From Rectinema sp003452735 (GTDB lineage Bacteria > Spirochaetota > Spirochaetia > Treponematales > Rectinemataceae), in NCBI GenBank assembly GCA_035415815.1, contig DAOOGR010000058.1, positions 1 to 11,094 on the forward strand: DNA of 11,094 nt, written 5' to 3'. The position numbers and the translations under genes were made by a program. How positions within the stretch are numbered: position 1 is the first letter of the stretch; each line of letters begins with the position of its first letter. Positions 1 through 6,273 of the stretch are shown here, piece by piece. The notes under the pieces were generated by a model that was not told the DNA's origin, searched no databases, and saw nothing but the letters and a program-made list of their open reading frames with translations.

Positions 1-812
1 TATATCCAATTCTATATGCAATTTGGACTAGCTTTCATAACAAGAAATTGCTTTCGCTCAAGCCACCTAAATTTATTGGTTTGCAGAATTGGATATCGGT
101 TCTGAGTTCGCAAGATTTTTGGAATTCCGTACGAGCTTCGGCTGTTTTCTGTATAGGCGTTTTCATTCCGGTATTTTTAGGATCCTTACTGTTTGCGCTT
201 CTAATCTCGAGCCGCAAAAAAGGAAAGAGATTCTACCAAATGGCTCTTTATTCGCCGGCAATTCTGTCTTCGGTTGTTACGGCAAGCGTCTGGCTGCTCA
301 TCTTCGATCCTCGTGGCCTTGCCAATCAGTTTCTCAACACACTACTGGGCACAGCAGGGGTTGATCACAAGTGGCTTGCGGATCCCGTGATGGTTCAGCT
401 ATCGACAATCCTGGTCTATGTCTGGAAGCAAGTTGGATATTATACCATCCTTTTTGGAACAGGAATCGGAAAGATTCCTTCCAGCGTTGTCGAGGCTTCA
501 ATGATAGATGGGGCAAATAGTTGGCAGCGATTGACTCGTATAACCCTGCCTTTATTGAGACCCACGATGGCGTTGGTGTCAGTGATGATCTTTATTTCGA
601 GCCTTAAGACCTTTTCCACTCAATATCTTTTCAATCAACATGGCGCACCTCTAGCGCCGATCAATGTGCTAACTCTTAATATCTACCGTACGGCGCTCTC
701 CGATCAAAATCTTGGCAAGGCAAGCGTAATGAGCCTTTTCCTTTTCTTCATTTTATTGGTCCTTTCATGGCTTCAAGTAAAAGCCGGAGGTCAAGGGGAG
801 GAGCTTGAATGA
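1..812 (+). CDS. Sugar ABC transporter permease, MalF/UgpA-like (5'-truncated by window edge)
   Basis: Inner-membrane permease subunit of a CUT1-family carbohydrate ABC importer. The reading frame (from base 3) is open to the left edge of the window. The residues before the first possible start, a TTG at 48, read as a normal continuation of a first transmembrane helix (YPILYAIWTSFHN). The true start is therefore upstream and 48 is not the start. About 269 residues are visible, with several hydrophobic segments. The diagnostic cytoplasmic EAA loop (EASMIDGA, followed by WQRLTRITLPLLRP) is at visible residues 164-185; this loop contacts the ATPase subunit. The stop overlaps the ATG of the next permease (ATGA, 809-812), so the two are translationally coupled. 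The substrate cannot be read from the permease. The solute-binding protein, normally just upstream, is outside the window. Confidence 0.93.
   Translation, partial: YPILYAIWTSFHNKKLLSLKPPKFIGLQNWISVLSSQDFWNSVRASAVFCIGVFIPVFLGSLLFALLISSRKKGKRFYQMALYSPAILSSVVTASVWLLIFDPRGLANQFLNTLLGTAGVDHKWLADPVMVQLSTILVYVWKQVGYYTILFGTGIGKIPSSVVEASMIDGANSWQRLTRITLPLLRPTMALVSVMIFISSLKTFSTQYLFNQHGAPLAPINVLTLNIYRTALSDQNLGKASVMSLFLFFILLVLSWLQVKAGGQGEELE
795..803 (+). promoter_or_regulatory. Strong ribosome binding site for second permease
   Basis: GGGGAGGAG lies 5 nt before the ATG at 809, inside the end of the upstream permease gene. It fixes the start of the second permease and fits independent re-initiation at the ATGA overlap. 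Confidence 0.8.
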
Positions 813-1687
813 AACATGAAACTTCCAAGCTGAGCTCCCGCTGGAATACCATCAAGTATAATGCAGGAAGCTTCATAGCTACCGCAATTCTTGTAATTGC
901 ATGTTCTGCGGCAATTCTCCCCTTTGCCTTTATGCTCAGTGCCTCTCTTATGCCTGGTCACGATGTTACAACTATCCCTTATCGCTGGATTCCAGAAACC
1001 CCTCTTTGGTCAAATTACCTCCGCGCTCTCAAAGGATCCGATGGAAGCTGGATATACCTACGGAACATTGCCAATTCCTTTATCGTCGCGTCGTCGGTAG
1101 CCTTGTCATCCGTGATTCTCGCCTCACTTACGGGCTATGGATTGGCAAAGTTCCACTTCAAAGGAAGAAATATAGTCTTCATGGGAATCATGGCGACTAT
1201 GATGATTCCTTTCGAGACCGTTATGATTCCGCTTTACTTGACCGCGGTCAAATTCGGCCTTCAGAATCGACTGATCGGACTCATATTTCCTTTCCTCACA
1301 AGCGCTTTTGGTGTATTCCTTATGCGCCAATTCTTATTAGGTTTTCCTGATGAGCTTCTAGATGCGGCACGAATAGACGGCTGCTCCGAGTTTCAAATAT
1401 ACAGGTCCATTGTATTTCGCAATGCGACACCAGCTATTGCGACATTGGCAATTCTTGCCTTTCGCGGACAGTGGGATAATTTGATTTGGCCTCTTCTGAT
1501 AATACAAAAGGAAGAGCTCAAAACCATACCTCTCTATATAGTACTCTTCACTTCAGAGCTTAGCACCGACGAGGGCGCCATGATGGCTGTAGCGGTCATT
1601 GCAGCATTGCCTGTTTTCATACTCTTCTTTACTATGTCCAAGTATTTTTTAAGCGGCGCAGGAGTCTATACTGGGAGCAAAATATGA
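809..1687 (+). CDS. Sugar ABC transporter permease, MalG/UgpE-like
   Basis: Second membrane subunit of the same CUT1 sugar importer, 292 residues, the usual length for MalG-type proteins. A first transmembrane helix at about residues 20-45 is followed by a periplasmic loop. The conserved ALSS..ASLTGYGLAKFHFKG region and a run of helices come next. The EAA loop (LLDAARIDGCSEFQIY) is at about residues 183-198. The start at 809 is supported by a strong Shine-Dalgarno site and the 4-base overlap with the preceding gene. The 3' end overlaps the HAD phosphatase gene by ATGA (1684-1687). No ATPase gene is seen; as in many CUT1 systems a shared MsmX/UgpC-type ATPase may be encoded elsewhere (inference). 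Confidence 0.95.
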   Translation: MKHETSKLSSRWNTIKYNAGSFIATAILVIACSAAILPFAFMLSASLMPGHDVTTIPYRWIPETPLWSNYLRALKGSDGSWIYLRNIANSFIVASSVALSSVILASLTGYGLAKFHFKGRNIVFMGIMATMMIPFETVMIPLYLTAVKFGLQNRLIGLIFPFLTSAFGVFLMRQFLLGFPDELLDAARIDGCSEFQIYRSIVFRNATPAIATLAILAFRGQWDNLIWPLLIIQKEELKTIPLYIVLFTSELSTDEGAMMAVAVIAALPVFILFFTMSKYFLSGAGVYTGSKI

Positions 1688-2280
1688 TCGACCTTTATAT
1701 TTTCGACGAGGGAGGGGTCTTAATACGCAACCACATGATAATGGGCGATGTAGCAGCTGCCCTAGGATTGGATATTACTACTTTCCTCGAGTTTATTGCA
1801 CCTGATATAAAATCGCTCTCGCGAGGGTCGATAGACAGCGCCGAGTTTTGGCGTAGGTTTTCTGATCGCACAGGGATTAGGCCTTCCGAAAATTATCTAA
1901 AGACACTATTCCGGCCGCTACCAGATGAAGCTACTTTCTCATTAGTCAATGAATTGTCAAAGAAAGCCAGAGTAGTATGCGGAACTAACACAATAGATAG
2001 TCATCACGAGATCAATCTCCAGCTTGGGTTATATAGTCCCTTTCAAGCCGTATATGCATCCCATATTATAGGCCATATAAAACCCGAGCTCGATTTCTGG
2101 CAACATATCCTCGCAGAAGAAGGAGTATCCGCCCAGCGCACATTCTTTACCGACGACAGCGAGGACAATATAAAGGCCGCATCGAGCCTCGGAATTCAAG
2201 CCGTTCGATATATCGATGCGAGCCATCTTAGACGAGCGCTTCTCGAGCTCGGTGCGCCTATAGATGCGCTTCCCTCTTGA
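1684..2280 (+). CDS. HAD-superfamily phosphatase, YihX-like (HAD-IA)
   Basis: A 198-residue cytoplasmic phosphatase-like protein with all four HAD motifs. Motif I is FDEGGVL (nucleophile D8). Motif II lies in GTNT (100-103). The motif III lysine is K133 in HIKPELDFW. Motif IV is TDDSEDN (D157, D158). The second Asp of the usual DxD is replaced by Gly (D8-E-G10), as in the YihX-type subfamily (DxGxV). YihX of E. coli dephosphorylates alpha-D-glucose 1-phosphate. The start overlaps the stop of the permease gene (ATGA), with GGGAG at 1673-1677, so it is almost certainly co-transcribed with the transporter. A role in dephosphorylating a sugar phosphate derived from the imported sugar is inferred; the exact substrate is unknown. 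Confidence 0.88.
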   Translation: MIDLYIFDEGGVLIRNHMIMGDVAAALGLDITTFLEFIAPDIKSLSRGSIDSAEFWRRFSDRTGIRPSENYLKTLFRPLPDEATFSLVNELSKKARVVCGTNTIDSHHEINLQLGLYSPFQAVYASHIIGHIKPELDFWQHILAEEGVSAQRTFFTDDSEDNIKAASSLGIQAVRYIDASHLRRALLELGAPIDALPS

Positions 2281-2394
2281 ATTATTGAAAATTCCTTATT
2301 GAACGCATCGGTTCCAGCAATTAGAATGATCTAATCTTGATAAGCACTCAAAGATAAGAGCAAATGGCTTACGTTGTGTTATAGAAGCCTAGAC

Positions 2395-2426
2395 ATGATG
2401 ACAGGATAGGAGAGGATAGATAGGAT
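2395..2426 (+). repeat. AGGAT-motif cluster (left arm)
   Basis: Three AGGAT motifs in about 30 bases (GACAGGATAGG, GAGGATAG, ATAGGATG). They are in the opposite orientation to the ATCCT cluster on the other side of the gap. The two clusters could form the arms of an imperfect inverted repeat. Confidence 0.6.
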
Positions 2427-2470
2427 GATTTTTAGGCAGGGAAAAGAGAAATGCGGGCTTTTGTCTTTGA
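2416..2470 (+). repeat. 55-bp direct repeat, copy 1 (left flank of gap)
   Basis: Begins ATAGATAGGATG and ends CTTTTGTCTTTGA. It is identical, base for base, to 2571-2625. It abuts the N run directly, so it is either a genuine repeat or the duplicated end of two overlapping contigs. Confidence 0.9.
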
Positions 2471-2570
2471 NNNNNNNNNNNNNNNNNNNNNNNNNNNNNN
2501 NNNNNNNNNNNNNNNNNNNNNNNNNNNNNNNNNNNNNNNNNNNNNNNNNNNNNNNNNNNNNNNNNNNNNN
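2471..2570. other. Assembly gap (100 Ns)
   Basis: Exactly 100 undetermined bases, the conventional placeholder for a scaffold gap of unknown length. True content and length cannot be judged. Because the flanks are identical over 55 bp, the real gap could be empty or even negative (overlapping contig ends). Confidence 0.97.
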
Positions 2571-2625
2571 ATAGATAGGATGATTTTTAGGCAGGGAAAA
2601 GAGAAATGCGGGCTTTTGTCTTTGA
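2571..2625 (+). repeat. 55-bp direct repeat, copy 2 (right flank of gap)
   Basis: Exact copy of 2416-2470, starting at the first base after the Ns. After 2625 the sequence continues as unique bases leading into the ATCCT repeat cluster. Confidence 0.9.
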
Positions 2626-2635
2626 TTTACAATAA

Positions 2636-2710
2636 AATCCTGTTCATCCTGCAAAATCCCGTAATCCTGTCAGGGGTATTTTTGTCATGTGTATCCTATT
2701 TATCCTGTAA
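2636..2710 (+). repeat. ATCCT(GT)-motif cluster (right arm)
   Basis: Repeated ATCCTG/ATCCTA units (ATCCTGTTCATCCTGC at 2637-2652, AATCCTGTCA at 2663-2672, TATCCTATTTATCCTGTA at 2692-2709). On the minus strand these read as ACAGGAT/ATAGGAT units matching the left arm. The units are irregularly spaced and degenerate, unlike a CRISPR array or a simple tandem repeat. Confidence 0.65.
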
Positions 2711-2748
2711 AAGCTTCGTAGCATTATTAAAGGCTTAAGAGGTCCCCA

Positions 2749-3693
2749 ATGAACAACCAATGGATTTTTGGCATAGATGGCGGCGGTACAGCGACAAGGC
2801 TGAGGATAGAAAGCCTAGAAGGCAAGGTCTTGTACCAAGCAGAAGGTTCCAGCCTAAACCCTCGCTCGGTCGGTTGGAATGGATCGAGAAAAACGCTAGA
2901 CGATCTTTTTGGAAGTATGTACAAGAGCACAAATCTCTCCACGGATGAATGTATCTCTGGTTTTGCTGGTGTAGCCGGTATCGACAGAGAAGCAGATACG
3001 GGCACAATGCGAAGCATCATTCGAGAGGCTGGAAATTTGGCTTTCGATACCCTAATCGAGGTAAAGAACGATTCGATCCCCGCGCTTGCCGGTGCCTTTG
3101 GAGAGCTACGAGGGATTCTTCTTATAGCAGGGACCGGATCGATTGCTGTAGGAGCCGATGGCGCCGGTCGAATCATACGCTCGGGCGGTTGGGGTCATAT
3201 CCTTGGAGATGAAGGATCTGCTTACTGGGTCGGCCTTCGCGCCCTAAATGCGGCAATTCGATTTCAGGATAGAAGAGGGCCTCAAACCGATCTGTTGGGC
3301 AGGGCACTCGCTTTTTTTGGCGAAAAAGAGGCTTTTTCTCTTATTCCGGCCATCTACGAGGATTTCGACAAGGCAAAAATTGCGGCATTTGCCAGAATTG
3401 TAGCAGAAGAACAAGATCGAGGTGACGAAATAGCAAGACAGATATTCATAGAAGCTTCCGAAGAGCTGGCCTTGCTTGCAACTTCTATTGCTATCCGACT
3501 CGGAGAGGCACATAGCGGCGGAAGGATCGCCTTTTCAGGAGGATTTATCACCAACAATGAACAGCTTTGGCGAGACACAGAAGCGCGAATACTCTCGGCA
3601 CTGCCGCGGCACCGAGTTGTAGTACCTCAAGCCGATGCAACAATCGGTGCTTGCATCTTAGCCCGCTCGATAGCCAACGCCGCAGCTAGATAA
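2749..3693 (+). CDS. BadF/BadG/BcrA/BcrD-family sugar kinase (probable N-acetylglucosamine/glucosamine kinase)
   Basis: A 314-residue actin-fold (ASKHA) ATPase. The phosphate-1 motif is FGIDGGGTATR (residues 7-17). The likely catalytic Asp is D108 in KNDSIPALAGA. The phosphate-2 motif is GTGSIAVG (128-135), followed by GGWGHILGDEGSAYWVG (146-162). The adenosine motif is FSGGFI (262-267). The GDEGSAYW stretch is typical of the family branch that includes eukaryotic and bacterial N-acetylglucosamine kinases and glucosamine kinases, which phosphorylate the sugar with ATP at C6. The benzoyl-CoA reductase activators of the same superfamily carry Fe-S cysteines that are absent here. The start at 2749 has AAGAGG 6 nt upstream. 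It lies downstream of the sugar transporter, but the gap and repeats leave co-transcription uncertain. The amino-sugar substrate is an inference. Confidence 0.85.
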   Translation: MNNQWIFGIDGGGTATRLRIESLEGKVLYQAEGSSLNPRSVGWNGSRKTLDDLFGSMYKSTNLSTDECISGFAGVAGIDREADTGTMRSIIREAGNLAFDTLIEVKNDSIPALAGAFGELRGILLIAGTGSIAVGADGAGRIIRSGGWGHILGDEGSAYWVGLRALNAAIRFQDRRGPQTDLLGRALAFFGEKEAFSLIPAIYEDFDKAKIAAFARIVAEEQDRGDEIARQIFIEASEELALLATSIAIRLGEAHSGGRIAFSGGFITNNEQLWRDTEARILSALPRHRVVVPQADATIGACILARSIANAAAR

Positions 3694-3696
3694 TGC

Positions 3697-4563
3697 TTAT
3701 GAGCTACTAGATGCTAAGTATACACCGCCAATTGCAAGGCAAGCACCTGCAATCTGTATAGCGCTCAGGCGTTCTCCAAGAAAAACAAAGGATGCAGTTA
3801 CAGATACTACCGGAATCAAATTGATGAACACGCTAGATCTCCCCGGCCCCAGCTCTTCCAGCACGATGATATAGAGCCAATAGCCTATCGCCGAGCCAAA
3901 CACGGCCAGAAATGTAGCATTCAAGAGCACCGAAGCCGAAAACCCAGTCCAAGATTGATGTTCCGCTAACGCAAAAGGCACGCAGCCTAGGGCACCGATA
4001 ACCATCTGCCAGAATGTTATTGTCAGCATAGGGTAGCGCCCAGATAGCGGGTTGGTGATGAATCCATAGGCCACCCAGGAAAGCACGGCTCCCAGCATGA
4101 AAAAATAACCTGACACAGATGTCGAAGCATTCCCCGAGCGCATCACAATAAGCGCTACACCTGCAAAAGAGAGCGCAATTCCCAGTATGACCGAGCGTCG
4201 AGGCCGAACCTTGAATGCAATGATCTCCGCAAGAAGTGTGACAACAGGAATTGTCCCTACGATAAGCGATGATTCTGATGCGGTGAGCCGCATGATTCCA
4301 TTGTTCTCAAAGTAGTAATAGAGAGTTACGCCAGTAAAAGCGCTCAACGAGAGCATGGGGACATCTTTCCATGCAACTCGAAAACTGGTTCTTGTCAGTA
4401 ACATTATCAAGGCCAGCAAAAAAGATGCGATCGTGAAACGAAAGAGAGGAAGGCTCATCGGCCCAAATTCTCGCAAAGCTACTTTGATCGAAAGGAATGT
4501 CATGCCCCAAATGACAGCAACAATAACACCAAAAAACGATGCCTTGAACCTTCTGGTTTTCAT
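3697..4563 (-). CDS. EamA/DMT-family transporter (RhaT/YdcZ-like permease)
   Basis: A 288-residue, highly hydrophobic protein with ten predicted transmembrane helices. They are arranged as two EamA repeats (about residues 8-138 and 150-286). Family signatures include the N-terminal AVIWGMTFLSIKVAL and, late in the second repeat, NLIPVVSVTASFVFLGERLS. This family mostly exports metabolites such as amino acids, purines or quaternary amines; the substrate here is unknown. The ATG at 4563 is preferred; an in-frame TTG at 4569 would add two residues, and neither has a clear Shine-Dalgarno site. The gene is convergent with the sugar kinase, with 3 bp between stop codons, and divergent from hutH. 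A role in moving histidine or a breakdown product is possible from position only. Confidence 0.9.
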   Translation of the reverse strand: MKTRRFKASFFGVIVAVIWGMTFLSIKVALREFGPMSLPLFRFTIASFLLALIMLLTRTSFRVAWKDVPMLSLSAFTGVTLYYYFENNGIMRLTASESSLIVGTIPVVTLLAEIIAFKVRPRRSVILGIALSFAGVALIVMRSGNASTSVSGYFFMLGAVLSWVAYGFITNPLSGRYPMLTITFWQMVIGALGCVPFALAEHQSWTGFSASVLLNATFLAVFGSAIGYWLYIIVLEELGPGRSSVFINLIPVVSVTASFVFLGERLSAIQIAGACLAIGGVYLASSSS

Positions 4564-4616
4564 GACCAATCATGCTATCGGCATAGGCAATCCCTGTCCA
4601 TGGGTGGTACTTCTTA

Positions 4617-4625
4617 TGCTATACT
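4617..4625 (+). promoter_or_regulatory. Extended -10 promoter element for hutH
   Basis: TGCTATACT matches the extended -10 consensus (TGnTATAAT) with one mismatch. No good -35 is visible, which extended -10 promoters tolerate. Its position predicts transcription starting at about 4632-4633, on the hutH ATG, so the transcript would have little or no leader. Confidence 0.45.
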
Positions 4626-4632
4626 CGAAAGC

Positions 4633-6216
4633 ATGAATGAAGTGATCGTCGATGGTTGTTCGCTTTCTATTTCAGCCGTTGTTGCGGTGGCTCGCCACAA
4701 ATTTCCAGTTCGACTCGATCCAGATGCCGAATTGCGTATGCAGGCATCTAGAGAAGTCGTGGAGTTCGCAGTCAAGAAAAAACAGGTAAAATATGGCCTC
4801 ACAACCGGTTTTGGCAAATTCTGCAATGTTATTATTTCGGAAGAAGACAATGCGCGGCTTCAAAAAAATCTTATAATGAGCCATGCTTGCGGTCAGGGCG
4901 AGCCATTCGCGCCCGAGATTGTGAGAGCCATGATGCTGCTTAGGGCAAACGCCCTTGCGGTGGGCAATAGCGGCGTACGACCGGTGGTAGTACAGCGTAT
5001 ACTTCAGCTCATCAATGAAGATATTGTACCTATTGTGCCTGAAAAGGGTTCGCTTGGCGCTTCCGGAGATTTAGCTCCGCTAGCACATATTGCACTCGTG
5101 CTCATCGGGATGGGAGAAGCCTTGTATAAAGGTGCAAAGATGACCGGCGCTCGTGCTCTATCCGAAGCCAATATCCAACCACTCGTCCTCGAAGCAAAAG
5201 AAGGACTTGCCCTCATCAATGGAACGCAGGCAATGGCCGCGTTAGGTGCTCTATCTGTATACGATGCGCTCCTTCTATACCGCAGCGCAACCAGCGCTTC
5301 TGCCCTTACTTTTCAGGCCTTGAGAGGCATAACAGAAGCACTCGATCCGCGCATCCACGAACTAAGGCGCCAAAAAGCCCAAATAGAGGCTGCTCAAGAC
5401 CTTCGCAGGCTGCTGGAAGATTCGCGTCTCACGAGTGCAGCTTCGGGGACTAGGGTCCAAGATGCCTACGCTCTTAGATGCATTCCCCAGGTCCATGGCG
5501 CTTGCCTTGCAGCCATCAAACATGTATGGGAAATAGTATCTGCCGAGCTCAATGCGGTGACCGACAATCCGCTCATTTTCCCTTATGTGCTCCGAGAGGG
5601 CGGCGATATTATTTCTGGTGGCAACTTTCATGGAGAACCATTGGCCTTAGCCCTGGATTATCTAGGAATCGCCGCTTCGGAATTGGCTAATCTCTCAGAA
5701 CGCAGACTCGAGAGAATGGTAAATCCGACTCTCTCCGAAGGTCTGCCTGCTTTTCTAACCATAAATGGCGGACTGAATTCAGGCTTTATGATTGTGCAAT
5801 ACAGTGCAGCAAGCCTTGTATCGGAAAATAAAGTACTCTCTCACCCCGCAAGTGTAGACTCAATTCCTTCAAGCGCGAATCAAGAAGATCACGTATCGAT
5901 GGGCACTATTGCCGCACGTAAAGCCAGGCAGATTATCGACAACACAAGACGAGTTGTGGCCATGGAACTGCTTGCTGCTTGCCAAGCTCTAGATCTGCGC
6001 GCTATTCAAATCGGGCTTCCTTCTATAGTAGATTCGCTATCCCCTGCCACAGCTCCGTTATATGGCATCATTAGAACTGTAGTTCGTTTTGCGGAACAGG
6101 ATCGAATAATGTACCCAGACATCGATGCGGTAGTTAGACTCTTGAGCGACGAAATTCTACCCCAGACTATGGAAAGATGGAGCTGGAATCCTGAACCTGT
6201 TGTTGCTCATGAATAA
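4633..6216 (+). CDS. hutH: Histidine ammonia-lyase
   Basis: Removes ammonia from L-histidine to give trans-urocanate, the first step of histidine degradation, in the cytoplasm. The protein is 527 residues; the well-studied Pseudomonas enzyme is about 510. The self-made MIO electrophile comes from Ala143-Ser144-Gly145 in GSLGASGDLAPLAH. Other active-site residues are also present: Y54 (KYGLTTGFG), H84 (SHACGQG), N196 (LINGTQ), Y279 and R282 (QDAYALRCIPQVHG), GNFHGEP, and E418 (SANQEDHVSMG). The ATG at 4633 gives residue numbers close to the Pseudomonas enzyme and the usual short N-terminus (MNEVIVDG). An upstream in-frame ATG at 4600 would add 11 residues unlike the family and would start ahead of the putative -10 box. 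The gene ends in tandem stops (TAATAA). The large gene follows after 57 bp, with no terminator seen. Confidence 0.96.
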   Translation: MNEVIVDGCSLSISAVVAVARHKFPVRLDPDAELRMQASREVVEFAVKKKQVKYGLTTGFGKFCNVIISEEDNARLQKNLIMSHACGQGEPFAPEIVRAMMLLRANALAVGNSGVRPVVVQRILQLINEDIVPIVPEKGSLGASGDLAPLAHIALVLIGMGEALYKGAKMTGARALSEANIQPLVLEAKEGLALINGTQAMAALGALSVYDALLLYRSATSASALTFQALRGITEALDPRIHELRRQKAQIEAAQDLRRLLEDSRLTSAASGTRVQDAYALRCIPQVHGACLAAIKHVWEIVSAELNAVTDNPLIFPYVLREGGDIISGGNFHGEPLALALDYLGIAASELANLSERRLERMVNPTLSEGLPAFLTINGGLNSGFMIVQYSAASLVSENKVLSHPASVDSIPSSANQEDHVSMGTIAARKARQIIDNTRRVVAMELLAACQALDLRAIQIGLPSIVDSLSPATAPLYGIIRTVVRFAEQDRIMYPDIDAVVRLLSDEILPQTMERWSWNPEPVVAHE

Positions 6217-6259
6217 TAAGTCTAAAATCTAGATGACCCTTTTATTAGAGGCTTTTTGC

Positions 6260-6265
6260 AAGGAG
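6260..6265 (+). promoter_or_regulatory. Ribosome binding site that sets the start of the large protein
   Basis: AAGGAG lies 8 nt before the ATG at 6274. This favours 6274 over the in-frame TTG at 6256, which lies upstream of the site itself and has no Shine-Dalgarno of its own. Confidence 0.85.
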
Positions 6266-6273
6266 TGTCGCTT

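Larger units (their letters stand above)
2281..2748. other. Gene-free intergenic stretch with assembly gap and repeats
   Basis: No credible gene is present; the only open frames run through the Ns or the repeats. The first 120 bases are AT-rich. They contain a weak 6-bp dyad (ATTAGA/TCTAAT, 2320-2335) with no T-tract, so no convincing terminator for the transporter operon is seen. The rest holds AGGAT-type motifs, a 100-N gap with identical flanks, and ATCCT-type motifs. The sugar kinase Shine-Dalgarno (AAGAGG, 2737-2742) is at its right end. Confidence 0.8.

Noticed and set aside
901..1350. 149-codon open frame overlapping the second permease in another frame
   Set aside because: It is a shadow of the permease gene, with no ribosome binding site and no hydrophobic or domain pattern of its own.
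2320..2335. Dyad ATTAGA/TCTAAT as an intrinsic terminator after the HAD gene
   Set aside because: The stem is only 6 bp and AT-rich, and no T-tract follows. It is too weak to call.
2395..2710. CRISPR array
   Set aside because: The repeat units are 5-8 bases, degenerate and irregularly spaced, with opposite orientations on each side of the gap. There are no uniform spacers and no cas genes.
2682..2711. TTGTCA ... TGTAAA as a promoter for the sugar kinase
   Set aside because: Spacing of 18 is tolerable, but both hexamers match poorly and lie in degenerate ATCCTGT repeats. Chance similarity is likely.
2379..2738. Overlapping open frames on both strands through the repeats and Ns (about 91 and 95 codons)
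   Set aside because: They exist only because Ns are read as open codons and because the 55-bp repeat has no stop in these frames. There is no Shine-Dalgarno and no protein-like composition.
3682..3717. Near-repeat CTAGATAATGCTTA / CTAGATGCTAA at the convergent gene ends
   Set aside because: The similarity is imperfect and short and lies across two coding ends. It is not enough to call an attachment site or repeat.
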